Positions 14,401 to 56,450 of a stretch of DNA of 64,000 nucleotides are shown here, one piece after another. This DNA comes from Campylorhamphus procurvoides. Lineage: Eukaryota > Chordata > Aves > Passeriformes > Dendrocolaptidae. How positions within the stretch are numbered: the first letter of the stretch is position 1; every line of letters starts with the position of its first letter. The notes beneath the pieces are model-generated. The model was not told the DNA's origin and did not search any database. It saw nothing but the letters and a program-made list of their open reading frames with translations. The stretch covers positions 196,021 through 260,020 of the forward strand of contig WBMV01003298.1 of the NCBI GenBank assembly GCA_013396655.1, given 5' to 3'. A program made the translations under genes and the position numbers.

Positions 14401-14604
14401 TAAAATCAAATGCATAGTTAGACTGCAACCCCATCCTGTGACTGGATTAGAAGAAAAAATCAAAACTACTATTTCCAAACAATTTAAAAGGTTCATTTAT
14501 GCAATTTCTCCAAAATGGATTTAAACCTTTAGCAGAACAAAATAATAACTTCAGATTTCTTTAACCAAAAGCAGAAATCTGCTGCACAATGCACCGAGTG
14601 ACAT

Positions 14605-16682
14605 ACATAGTACTTCAGCAATTTATTAACTTTCACTAAAAATCACAAAGAAGTACTTGAACAATGTACAGTTTGTGCAGAATGTGAACTATTTAAGAAC
14701 TTGTTGATGGAGAACAGATACAAATTTTAGTATTAGTAGCATCTAATATATGGTATGACACTTCTCTAAAGCCTTGGAAATTTTTGCACATTTGGATTCT
14801 TCAGTCATTTTTCAACATTTGTCTTATCTCTATTTACCAGAAGGTTTTCATTTATGATCTAGGCAGTAATCTCATAAATATGGTTCTGATTTCTTTTTGT
14901 TGCTTCTATTTCCATCTGATTACTCAACCAAAATTCACCAAATGTTAAGTTTTTCATGGACAGCAGCAGGGGAAGTCCATTAATAGCACAAACTACATCA
15001 TTTCATCAAAACTGAAGTACAGAGAACCTGCTTGATAACTTTCCAATGATTACAGAAAGCAGTTTCATAGGAGTTGAAAGTGTTAGCTTAAAAATTATTT
15101 CAGAGGATTTTTTAAAACGAGAATTTGCATGTCCAATAGCTCCCAAAACTCCATGTCACAACAGTAACAGCAGCAATTCCTTCCCCCAAACAAATCTTCT
15201 GCTCTTCAGCATTACTATGTGCTACTATAGCAGGGGACTAAGTGAGCATCAGGACCTTGATTTTTAGTACTACAAGTAAATGATACACATGAGAGAGTAA
15301 TCTCCAAATTAAAGTACTTTTAATATTTGCTCCATCACAAAGTTGGCTGATGTGTGCCTTTTCACATTCTCATGTAACCCTGAATATTCTTTGTGGAAAT
15401 ATTTTGAAAATAAAATTTATATCTGAAATTAATCTAAACACTCACTGAAGATTGCCCATATTTCTACAAACAATACCCATTTATCTCTAGTGAAACAGAA
15501 ATTGAGGTTCCTTCCCAAAGTAAGAATGGGGTGTAACAAACCAAGGAACATAAGTAACTTTCTGACGAATGCTTCAAATATCTGTTTTTAAAGCAAGAAG
15601 TGCTAAACAAAAGAACTCAGAATCAAAGGGAGATTTTTAATGGCACAAAGGGCAGCTAGGCACTGTGTGAGCTGAGAACATAACTGTCATTATGACTTTA
15701 AAAATCCCCCCAGGAAGATTTGGGTTGCAGCTAGGGCAGAGCAGGGGTCTTGCCAGACTTTGACAAACAAAAAATAGAGCAAATCCAGTGTAATATCCAA
15801 ACCTAATGAGAAAAGACAAAAGTTGTTAACAGTCCCTCTGCCAAAATGACACTGTTCAACTTGTAAAGTGTTAAGTGAAATTAATGCTGAGAGTCCATAT
15901 TAGCACTACACAACTTAACTCTGGCTGAAATAGTCATGAGCTATTTATAAAAGGAGTTTCTGTATCTGAGAGATTATTCTTAGGTTTAACTTCTGTCGTG
16001 TTAATAGCAATTCCTGTATTAAACAAGCTTTAACTAACAACTGCCTTGGTGCAGAGCTGTGCCATGACCATCTTTCCATTTTCAGATAAAAATAAAAGTA
16101 ACCATTAGGCACATATTGAAGGTGTATTACACATGCTGGAATGTCAAACATTTTCTCCCTCAGATTTACACAGAAAAATAGCACAGCAGCAAATAACCTG
16201 GTCCTCTGTTCAACAATTATCCTGTTACAAGCATTTTCAAGGTACATAATGTCACAACATCAATACCTTATCTTTAAATAATTAGGTAAAAAAAGGCCCC
16301 CAGTATAACCATTTCTTATATAGCCAAGTTCTCTCTATATACACCCAAATTTTAAAGATAGAAATAAAACATTACACAGGATTTATAAATGTTTAAAAAT
16401 TTGAGGCTTCAGAATCATGGTTTCCCAAAAAGACCTGGGAAAATCCACAGACTGACAAGGTAGCAGAGAAAACTGGAAAAAAGGAGACAGACACAAGTTT
16501 GCTGCCATCACAATTTACTAAACTTGCCAGTCATCATGGTGATGTCATCAGAAATAACAGTTTAAGCTCAAAATGAGGAATGGTGGTTTTGTGTGTTGAT
16601 CTCAAGTGTTGAGTTGAAACAGGCAATTCAAGTATTTCCTATTTGATCCAAGCTCATCGTAGCAAAGTGGTGCAGAAGAGGA
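14605..16682 (-). other. ACSL3: ACSL3 3' UTR (probable extent)
   Basis: AT-rich non-coding sequence after the stop codon. Scanning the minus strand from the stop, the first canonical AATAAA is at 14627-14622, about 2.05 kb downstream. Two weaker ATTAAA hexamers occur earlier (15641-15636 and 15324-15319) and could give shorter forms. The exact 3' end is inferred. Confidence 0.6.
14622..14627 (-). promoter_or_regulatory. Candidate ACSL3 polyadenylation signal AATAAA
   Basis: First minus-strand AATAAA after the ACSL3 stop. The following 20-45 bases on the minus strand are GT-rich (TGTATGTC, GGTGCATTGTG), as expected of a downstream element. Cleavage would fall near 14605. A further AATAAA at 12774-12769 is a possible distal site. 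Confidence 0.5.
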
Positions 16683-45530
<28,848 letters not shown>

Positions 45531-48500
45531 TTAATGGTAAATTTTTATCATTGGCAGGGGGTTACTTTCAAGTATAGTATTACAATTCATATCCCAGTAG
45601 ATCTTTTAGTGCAGAAATTATGCTACAAGTTTAACCCCTAACACAAATGAAACAAACATCGATACAAGAGGATACACTTTTCCATTCCCATTTAGCAGCC
45701 TGTAGTACAATGACATGTGAATGACATGTATTTCTCTGAAAGTGTTATGTGAGTACAGTTTAAAACACCCTCTCCAACCACATCAGCACACCTACATGTG
45801 TATCTTCATTAGCAATCTTTATGTGACTGTAAATCATCAGCCTCCAAACAATCTCTAAGAACACAAGCAAAGCCACTGCACTCTGTACGTGGGAACACCA
45901 ACCACTAAGATGTTGAAATGCCTTCGAAGCATTAGACGCACTGAGAAACTTACCTAAGAGAAGATACGCTCTGTTTGTGACACAACTTTGCTGGTTCTTT
46001 TACTCCTAGAGACTTCCCATAGGTCCCATGATTTCAGTCTCAGAACCAGTAGGCAATGTGCACACTTATTGTATCAATAAACATGACAATCAGTTAACTA
46101 CTATTTGGTAAATAGCAGAAAATAGCTTAGAAATATCCCTAAAATCCTAACAACAGCACTATGAAGAGATGTGGAACTTTTTCCAGGGTCCCTAATGATG
46201 CCACAATATTCACTTTGACTTCTTTAAAAGCATCATTTATCATATCCAATGACCACGATGATGCGACTTTCTAATTATTGTTGAGTCAAGAAATTATGCA
46301 TCTATCTAAAAGACTAAAAAAATAAAACAACAAAATAATTTATATCCTTATGGAAAACAGGGAGGCTTGCCATAATAGCTGAAGATGAATTCATGGAACA
46401 GTGAATGAGACAGCAGTTATTAAAGTACATAAAACCAAAATGCACTACAAACACACTTCTCTCTTAAAAAGTTAACTTTTTAAAGATATGGATAGAACTT
46501 ATTAAAAGCTATACCATAAATCAAGCAACTAATAAAGATGTATACATAAGATGCACAGCTTTTGACAATACTAAATTAAGTATTTTCATTCATAAGATAT
46601 ATTATTCTTTGCAGATGTCTTATGCTCATTGACTCTTTGTCCATTAACTCCCCAAAAATCCTAATGAAAAGAAATTTGAGATGAAAAAGTAATGTTTAAA
46701 TCATGCAAGATCCTTCAGTAGTAACGGAAAAAAATCTGGCTTCATTAATGTTAGATCTGTAGGTCACTTCAGTTACAGATCAACTCAACACCCTTCCTTT
46801 GTAGGATGAGATTAATTCCATCTTTCCCTGAAACATACAATTTCTTAAAATTCCAAGCAAAAGTATTTCACCATTGTCTTCTTCCCTAACAAGCTGCTGT
46901 AACCTCATTGTTAACGTTGCATCATTACAGTTTGAAGGAACCAAGCAACATCAAAGCTTATTCTGCAGAGCACCCAGAGACACATACTCAAATAAACCAT
47001 AGGAGCTCTTTACAGTAGGGACTTACTGCAACAAGCAGCACTGGGGGAAAGGGATTTAATTTGAAGATCAAAGGCAAAAAGCAGTGATAAATAAAAAAAC
47101 AAACTTAAATAGGCTAAAGGGCAAATTCAGTAATCGTTTGAAGAGACTTATGTTCTTAGGCTGTCACTGAAGGATACTTAATGAAAATAATCATGAGCCA
47201 GCCAATAAGCTACTACTGTCCAGAAAAACTGTGCTGTTGTTGACAGCAACATAGAACAAGATGTTTTAAAGCTGAATCCAAAGTTCACACAGCAAAAGTT
47301 TATCCATTTTTCAAAAAATTGTATGTTGTACTATAATTTTGTCTTCAGTTCAGGAAGGGCATATCCTTTTTCTCCTTATAAAGCTGCAGAACTCCTGCCT
47401 ATAAAGTAGAAACAGAACTTAACCATACACCATTATAAACAAAAAACTAAAGCAACTCATTTAACACCTTTAGGAAAACTTTCCTCCAAAGTTCCTTGCC
47501 TGACAAACAGTCCAGCCTGTCCAAAAATATTCTAAGTTTCATAACTTTTTCCTTGGTTAAAGAGGTACTGAGCTCTTCCAGGATAGCAGCCTGCCATTCA
47601 ATTTTGCCGTTATCCTAACAGTTTTATTCCTACCTCAAAAGGAGAGAGGAACTTTTCCCACTATTTCTAGAAAAACCATGCCAAGGTCTCATGTCAAGCT
47701 CTCTCTTCTAGCTTACCTGAGGCTTTGCACATAACCCGCAAACCTGGAAATGTTTGCTTGAATGGCAAACATCAGTTGTGCTATGCTCACCTTTTCTTAC
47801 AAGAAATTTCTTACTATGCAAGAAAGGGTCTAAGGAACACTGCAATAGGACAGACTTGAGAGAAATGTTTTGGAACATCACCCTAGCTCAGAAAAGTAAG
47901 CACTCAGCTCTAGAACTCTGCTCTGTGCTCTGATGTATAATTTGTACCTTGAGTAAACTGATAATTATTTCAGCTCCTCCTTCAGAAAAGTGAGACTATT
48001 ATAAGGCATCTATTGCAAACAATTTCTTTTAAAAATTAACATAAGATTTTTTTTCCACTTGAAATGGAGTCTTTTAAGAATAAAAAGCTATCTTTTGCAA
48101 ATGCAGTTTCTTGCCTTAAAGGCCAAGTAAGATTCCATTTTTCTTACTAGGAGAAAGCAAACTTTAGCAAGAGAGTGCTCCTGTGCCAGTGTTGACAATT
48201 TGGCAATGGATTTCTGACTACAGTATTTACAGAGCATCTATGCTTCTAACTAACTGCAATTACCATCGTAATTGGAAGTTGTAAAAGTGTAGTCCCTTTC
48301 TAAACAAGCAAGAAAAATATATTCTAATAGTCTCATTAGAAGAGTAAGCTCCAATATCTTTGTAGGGTGATTGTTCTGAGAAGAATTGAGCCATGACACA
48401 AAGGAAGTTCCTTGGTGGCAATATAAAGGCTCCACCTCTTTCCTTGTATAACTGAAGAAGATGCATTTTACCTCATTATTTTGTTTATTTCTTTGATATG

Positions 48501-51500
48501 TTGTTAAAAATACCAGATAAACAAAGGAGATGCAGTTTAAAACGCCTTCATCCCTAACAGACTTATCATTGCCATTCCCAGCAGAAGAACACTGAAGTCA
48601 GATAAATGGACCACTAAGCACTCAATAAAACATTCATTTTGACGGCAATGTAGAAGCAAAACTCTACCCTAACTTGAGACTGGAATGCTAGCTGTAAGAC
48701 AATTATATTTTAGTGTAAGCAAAACCAGTGTAGCTGAACATGATGGTACGCTTTCTGTTGGGCTTTGTTGTTTGTTTTTTGGGTTTTTTTAAATAAGAGG
48801 TCATTTAACCTCCAAAACTGCCCCTGCATTTTTAATGACAACATAAAGGAAGATTTTTATTAAGATACAGGAAAAAATGCACAAGCAAACACTGTAACAA
48901 TTGCTATTTCAAACCTTTATGGCACAGTATTCTAAAAACTCAAAATGAAAATATGTTATCAGTAATCAATTTGCAGAACTAATCTGAAAATTAAAGATTT
49001 TAGTAAAATGTTCAAGGCTATATCAGATTTGAAATGCTTAAAAGAGATGCACTGTTTGCTGCTTAATATTTTGCCTTTAAAAGAAGTACCACCAAACAAC
49101 AACAACAAAAACTCTGGAAGTTTGTTGCCACCTTATTAATTTTGGAAGTATATGAGTGCCTTTGATCATAAAAAGAGGGTAAGTAAACCCAACATTTTAG
49201 GGCAGGGAATGGAAATCAGAGGACATGAGCCTACGCAGTTTTTGCAAGTATTAGACTGTGACATGGTGAGAACGTACACTCCCTTTACCATGCTTGAATT
49301 TTGTTCTTAGGTAGCTACTGCTTAATCACTGACAAATAAAAATACCTGACATATGGTAATATTCTAAGTGGTTCAGTCCTCAGATTAGCTGTAAACACTC
49401 AGGTGCTTACAGAACATGCATCCATCCTGGTTTCACATAATCCTGCTGGGCTTTTTGAGCAATCAGTGCTCAAACCCTGACTGGAAGGTTGGGTGGTTAA
49501 ATTCTGCAGAGAAGAGCAGCTAATTTATGCAAGAATACAATTTACAGAAAACCTGCGCAAGCAAATGGTTCCAGATATACATAACAGCTGTTCAGTTACA
49601 TGTAACTCTGTGTCACAAAGTTGTCACCAAGCGTGAAAGAACAAGACCAGAAGTTAAAAATTTACACACTTGTTTCACAAGCAAAGAGAAGCAGCAATCA
49701 GCACACTCATGAATGAGTCTGGAGAAGCAAACTGGCCCTTTTCAGGACTGATCCTGCTTAATACATAATCAGTGATTTGGCCTGATATACTACTTATACT
49801 AATACTGTTATACCCTTTAGTTCTAGAAGCAAACTTTTGTTAGCTGAGAAAAAAAAAAATCCTTAAAGGAATGTGTTTACTAATTGACCTGCTTATAACA
49901 ATTACATTACAATAAAAGCATGAATTAACAAGAAAAAGAAACCTTATGCAACTTCTCATCGTGGCAGGTACAGGTACAACAGCCGATACACGATGTTCCC
50001 GTCTCAGTTTACTCAACAGGAGTTGTCACAGGCAACTGCGTGAAATCTAAAAATGGAAAATCCCCATTAAATATGGCAATTATAAAACACGTCCTCCATT
50101 CTTTCACTTGTATTATGCAATAAATAAATAAAGCCTTCTGCTCATCTGATACTGCATTGTATCACCCTGGAGAGTGTAGACACACTACATCCAAGTTAAA
50201 GTAAAGCCAATTGTAACACAACCATGGCTCAGACCCAAGTCCTGTACAGTCAGGGAGCCTGGAAGGGTATTAGTTAAACTCAGTAGCTCGTGGCACTTGC
50301 CTCCCTGACAAATTCGAATTCCCCACTGGCTTTCAGTGTACACTGGTTCTACCATTAGGGGCAGGAAAAAGGTGTACTTATCTTTGTTTATCTACACAGG
50401 GAACACACTCCAGCCTGAGTAATAAGTATTCCTGAACACTTTGTAAAATGACTAAATAAAATAGTAATCATTCGCATTTATTGACTTTGCTCTACTATAC
50501 AAAGTTGTATTTATTACCCTTTGCAGAAAGAAGTTCTAACACGTGCCAGCAATTCATGCTTAAAATATGCAGCAAATGTAAACATTTTGCACCTATTACC
50601 TTTCTGCAAACATTATTATTTACACAGCTATTCAGTTCTTACACAGATCTTTTCCAGTTTCAGTGAATGAATTATTTGTTGCTTGAGTTGAGCACCCAGT
50701 CACTGCCCCATTTGACTTCCCTGATTTCACACATACTAATTAAACAAAACCAAACTCAAACCCAGGGACTACAAGATACTCTTGCAAAAAACATTTTGCT
50801 CAACAATTTACAGTTGTAGGAACACATGAAATTTCTCTTATCAGTGAATCTTGCAAAACAAAACTGACTTTTCACATGCACAGACAGGACAAAACGGTTA
50901 TTCACAGAGTGTGGCTTTAGTGGACAAAATAAATGAGTATCTTCATGTACTGTCTGATCTATTCATTATGAAATACGACAATATGAGTGCCCAAGGCAAC
51001 GTAACAAAGCCAACAATGCCGACTTTCAACTGTATCAAAAATTAGCCTTACATCTGGACTTAAAAAGTAACATTAACCCTAAGGAAGGGTGTTTTTACTA
51101 CATCCGGTATTCCCTATTAGAGCTGTCATTCTTTGGTAGCATTCAGCTTTTCTTTTATGGAAAGAAGACATCTAAAAAAAAGAAATCCCTATTACTCATT
51201 TATAAATATTAATGTAGTCATCTGTATAAAAAGGGAAAACAACACGCACACAGCCTATGCTTCACAAGCAAATTCCCTGGCCTATGAAGCAAGGTAGAGC
51301 CTGAGGTGATGAATAGTGGTCAGAAGAATCCTAAACACATACCCATTTAGGCAAAAGATCTCTATTGTAATATGGGTTTGAGACACAGTTATATCTGAAA
51401 ACAGATGTTTTCACTGCTACAGCAGAACTGTGTTCACAAATTTCTTGAAACTGAGAGAACAGAAATCCCAACAAGACCTACTGATGTGGAAACGGATGCC

Positions 51501-54500
51501 TTGGATCCCTGGAGATGAGCTGGTGCTCAGCACATATTCCCGAATTTGAATCAACAGCCCAGTGAGCGCAAGGACACACCTCGGCTGCCCAATTAACTCC
51601 CCCACTGCTTCCACACACCTCTCCTCCCACCACCTCCTGCATCCCCACAGAGCTGCTGCCCTGGGACTGCTCACAGTACCCCTGTTGCTCCCCAGTGCCC
51701 AGCGCCCTCCAGGCCATCCTGCCAGTCCTCTCTCTCACTTGCTGATTTTCCAGTCTCCCCATGTCACCCTTTTCCAGGCTGCTGCCTGGGTCTCAGCATC
51801 ACTTCTAGCACAAAGGAGACTTTCCACTTGCCTTTCAAAGATCCACAAAACCCTTCACCAGGCAGATTTGAAAGCCTGTTACAAAACGAACTGCTTTTCT
51901 GGAGTCAAGCTGGGAACAGATCCAGGCTCTGTCCCAAAGGACATCGGCTTTCAACAGGGAGGAAAAAGCAGTTCACCAATCCCCCAGTGACCACCACCCA
52001 TGGGAAACAAACCCATCGGGAGCTTCCTCAACAGCTCTACATGACCACACAGGGCTTATCACAGTTACTAAACAGCCTCTGCTACAGAAAGGTCTAGACT
52101 AACATGAACACAATTAAACAGAACACGATTGTTTGGCTGTAAGACTGATCCACACTCAGTCAAAGATTTTTGTGACACCTTTTCAAGCAGGCAGGCACAG
52201 AATGAAACTATTCCATCAGCTCCAGCCCTTGATTTCTCACTCCCAGACCTGAACAAGAGATAACTTACCTCTCCCTGGACTTTGCCCTCCCTGCTACACA
52301 TACATTGTGAACTGTTGTCAGCTTACACACATTTGATGGGAAATCAAAATTACTATTGATTATGGCACTTCTCTCTAAAGGAAGCAGATCTTATGGACAA
52401 GGTGATAATTACTACTCTCTGCAAGCACAGCTAGGGTAATTCTGAGCTCTTATTCAGATGACCTGTAGCCTCCAGCTGTGACCCACCTCTTGCACAACCC
52501 TGGGTGAATCCTCGGGCTCTTTAAATGCTTCCCGTTGCTCTGCTGGGGAATACAAACAGGCTCTGGTAGATTGCCTGAAGCCACTTCAGCATTCCCACTC
52601 CTGCTCCCACAACTTGCCCCCCACAAGGCTTCAGCATAAGCAAATCCACAACTTAACTCACTTCTCTGCATGAGTGTGTTTCTGAAAAGCACATAAAGGT
52701 ACACACAGACCATCAGGAAACCGAAATAATGATCTGGAACAAGCCAGTTTCCAAGGTAAGATTTAATACACCGATGGGGCAGCAAAGGTTACCAACGAAC
52801 TGCACACCCCGAGGGTGTGATTTCAGTTTGGCTCAAGTAGATTTAACTGGGCTGCTAATAGAAACAGACTATTCATCTCCAAAGTGTAATTCAGCTCTTT
52901 CCCTCCACTGTACCAACACACGAGTGCCTTCGTGGTTAGGAATGAGTCAGATTAGCTTGTTGATCCAGTTTAAACCCTCTCCTTCTCAGGGCAGAATGGT
53001 GGACTTTCCTTTGTATCAACTTTGGTACTTACTTGAGCCTAGAGTGAGTCACTGCAGGCACCTAAAGCAACATAAAATTAGCACTACAAAAGAAGTTATT
53101 CTTCTGTTATCTCAAACTGAGTAACCATGAGTACACAGGACTTAATGCCAAGGCAAAATTGGAGGAGGAGGAGAGGGAAAGAGACTGTCAGTCCTACTGC
53201 AAATCAAACCTGTACTGGGCTGCAGAAGAACGCCTTGTGACTTGGTCGTCAGCAGTACACTGGGGGATCAGAGAAGAGCTGCGGACTGGAGGATTAACCT
53301 GCTGCTCTCTCTTCTAATGATCTCACTGCTTACTTTTCCTGGAGCTCACCGCTGGGGGTTGCAAGTAGTACAAATCTAAATACCGTTAAATTCTGGATGT
53401 AGGCTAATAAACATTCCTATAAATACAAAGGGGTTTAATTTACCTTCTTCACATGTCAGTGTTTGTAAAGTGATACTCCTATTTTCTCAGGAGATAGCCA
53501 GAAGGCATGATATCAGGATAAATAGTTATATAATTGTCAAACACCGGGATACCGTAACAGTAGGAATAACACAAACTGAAGAATTCCTTGACCCTATCCT
53601 TTCTACTCTACTAACAATTTTGAGACGAATAAGTTTTATTATCTAGAAAACTTTTCTTTTTCTCTTAGTAAGCTCATTTATATCAAGGGGAAAAGAAATC
53701 CCACCTAGTGGTGGCAGGCAACAGGAAGATCAACATGGTAGCACAGAACTAAAGCAGACAGAAGGAGCTGACATTTTTTGAAGGCAAATACCTTTCTCTC
53801 AAATGGACCCTTGGTATATCCAGTCATTTCTAAAAAGATAACGGTAAATGGGTGTTAAAAGCTATTTGACATCAACCTCTTCTCCGTACTTTCAAGTCCC
53901 ACTGTAAGAAATATCAGGGCATGCTGCAGGACAGCAAGAGGCTCAGGCTTGCACATCTATCCTCTGCTTTCTAACAAAACAAAAAACCCTACAGGACCTT
54001 CAACGAACAGACTGACTGCACAGGCTAAAAACTCAAATTTAAACCTTTGTTAAGGTGAAAAATAAAACTAAATCAAAAGGAGTTCAACAGTAATGAGCTT
54101 CAGGAGCAACACTTAAACAGGCACTCCTAAAGCTACCTTCATCCATGACACAAATGCCCTTCCAATGAAATCAACTGAAAATGCAAATCCCATTGCCATC
54201 TTGCATCTTAGAATTTTTTCTATTCAAAACATTTTAAAACTTATTTTCCTTAAGTACATTTGTTTGGGTTTTTTTTAATTTATACAAGACAGTTTAAACA
54301 TTCAATGGATTGACACATACATCATCTATTGTCAAGAAATATAAAACACAGGTTGAAGGTAAAAACTGTTGTCAGGAAACCTGAAAGCACTTCCCAAGAT
54401 GAAAACAGTGTGCTAAAAACATTTACTTGAAGTCATATAGCAAAGTAACGGCTATGTCAGGACACAATCCAGTGCTGCTACAGCTCTCATCTCCTCCTCC

Positions 54501-56294
54501 TCCCACCACATACTGTTGCTTTATGGCCAACAAGTGCCTTACTTGTTTCAGACACTTTATCAGATGCTTTCAATTCACTGCTTCCACCCCTTTTTATAGG
54601 CAGTTACTAGAGCATTTAAGAGATGTATTCGATGCCAAGCTGAATTAAACGCTTCCACATTTGCATCAGAGAAACATATAAATTAATGGATAAAGCACCT
54701 TACTACTGGAGAAGATACCAGAGGAACTTAGGTGTCTAACAAATTAAGTGCCAGAGAAAGACAAAACCACCAATTTCCCTGGCATACTGCTAGATTTTTA
54801 AACTGCAGATACAAATTATACTTTAAGAAGAAGACCAATACCACTGTACATACAGTATGAAAAAACCCTGCATAAAAATAAGCCAGAAGTTCACCATTAC
54901 CCTCAACTTTTAGCTACTGAATTAGTGGAGTAACAGCCTAGTTATCACTCTCCAAATTCCTACAGTCATTTTCCACTTGTTTAAGTCAATCCTCCTAAGT
55001 ATTTCCACTGGGAGGCAGACACTGCTTTCCATCTGAATCGAAGGGATGGTTTATGTGCTGTTTTCTAGTACAAAACAGCTTAAGATCAGTTCTCCAATTT
55101 CTGGGAAATCTGAAATGCTAAGGCATAAACAGTTCTGGTTTGTTTCTTAGAAAACAAAACAAAAATAGATGTTCTGATGCTATACATTCGGTGTGGTTTG
55201 TGCTGTATGCTAGTCATGTATTTGTCAGACCAGAACAAAAAAATCTAACATAACAATCCAACAAATTTTTAGCAGTAAAGCTGCTTGTTTTTTTCTCCAG
55301 CAGAACCTATATATGCATGACACTGTTCTCATCTTTTAGATGAATTTGAGTTAATGTAGCATCACAGGAAAAATTACCCATTACCCTATATTATTTTTTT
55401 AAAAAATGCAAAAAACACCAAGATTAGGTATTTTATTTTATTCTAGCTTGTACAAAGTAGGGAGGTTGGTGTAACTCACAAAGTCGCCAAAGCTTTTACA
55501 CCAATTACACATTTTAACAAAGGCATCAGTTTTCTTTGGTTACAAATTACATAGCTTTTCATTAATTAGTACTCCAACCTCTATTTGCTATTGTATCTCT
55601 TGCTTCTCATGCTAATTAGTCCACATGCACAGCCCTTCCCTCCATTTCAGTTGGAGGTCTGTTGACTCCCAATTGAGTAGGCAGTCAATGGGTTGGTAGT
55701 CATGATCTCCCCTGCCAGAATTACCTTTCCCCCAGTTCCTGCTCAGTCCTGCTGACTTCACTCCTGGTGGCTCTGATCCAGACAGCCCATTCATCTCGGT
55801 ATTGTGTTCCCCTTTCCTTAAAGCAGAACATGTGCCAAGTCTACAAGTCTCTGCAAGTTTCACAATGCAATTGCTTAATTGTAACTGCCTACCTATAACT
55901 ACTAATTAACATCAAAAATCCTGCAGAGTTTGGTTCAAACCTTGACAGACAAGATACCACAACCATAAGCCAGAAGCTCTTAAAGAACAGACAGCAGATG
56001 AATACACTTAGGCAACAAAGCAAATCTGAGAGGACAATATGGAGACAGAGACTTCACCAGAAAAAGCCTGAAAATTCCACATCTTTAGAGTTCTTCACAA
56101 GAAAAACATTGGTCAGATCAACAATATGTACAAGAGGAATTTTACAATACATCCCAAAGGAATAAGGATATCCACAGCATGATCAAAGTTATCACAGTGA
56201 TAAAGTGGGATGTTTCACCATTTACTCTGAAAGACCAAGCTGCTGAAGTTTTCAATACACTTTCTCTTTTGAAGGATAAATACATTTTCAGGTT

Positions 56295-56450
56295 TCAATT
56301 CTGTGGTGTTTGGGTGTAAATTTTTTTGGTTTTGGTGGGGGTTTTAAATTGGGTTTTTTTCTTTGTGGGTTTTGGTTTTGTTTGTTTCATTATTTTGGGT
56401 GGGGGTTGTGTTCCTTTATTTTGTTATTAATGGGGTGGGGTTTTTTAAAC
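56295..56450 (+). repeat. G/T-rich low-complexity tract
   Basis: About 150 bases made almost wholly of T and G on the plus strand, with repeated TTTTGG, GGGGG and TTTGTTTG words and at least six G runs of three or more. It is a strong strand-asymmetric purine/pyrimidine composition in otherwise mixed DNA. Loops between G runs are mostly longer than seven bases, so quadruplex formation is uncertain. Confidence 0.6.

Larger units (their letters stand above)
1..14604. other. Intergenic flank downstream of ACSL3
   Basis: No open frame here shows a recognisable protein family, and KCNE4, the next gene in the human order, was not found. The DNA is ordinary AT-rich avian sequence with moderately GC-rich patches at about 6.9-7.1, 7.56-7.85, 8.2-8.5 and 10.5-11.45 kb, and an 18-base A run at 12102-12119. 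No CR1 tail was recognised. Local points of interest (G-run at 980, E-box palindrome at 4113, exon-like segments at 10193 and 11318) are listed separately. Confidence 0.7.

Noticed and set aside
1..14604. Search for KCNE4, the expected downstream neighbour
   Set aside because: No single-exon frame resembling a KCNE subunit was found. It probably lies outside the window.
47719..47744. Minus-strand segment ending CCTCAG/GTAAGC as an upstream ACSL3 exon
   Set aside because: The nearest acceptor would make an exon of about 26 bases with a poor pyrimidine tract, which is too weak to list.
51478..51990. GC-rich patch with overlapping open frames on both strands, considered as promoter or first exon
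   Set aside because: CpG content is low, there is no clear donor at its edge, and the frames look like translated low-complexity C-rich sequence.
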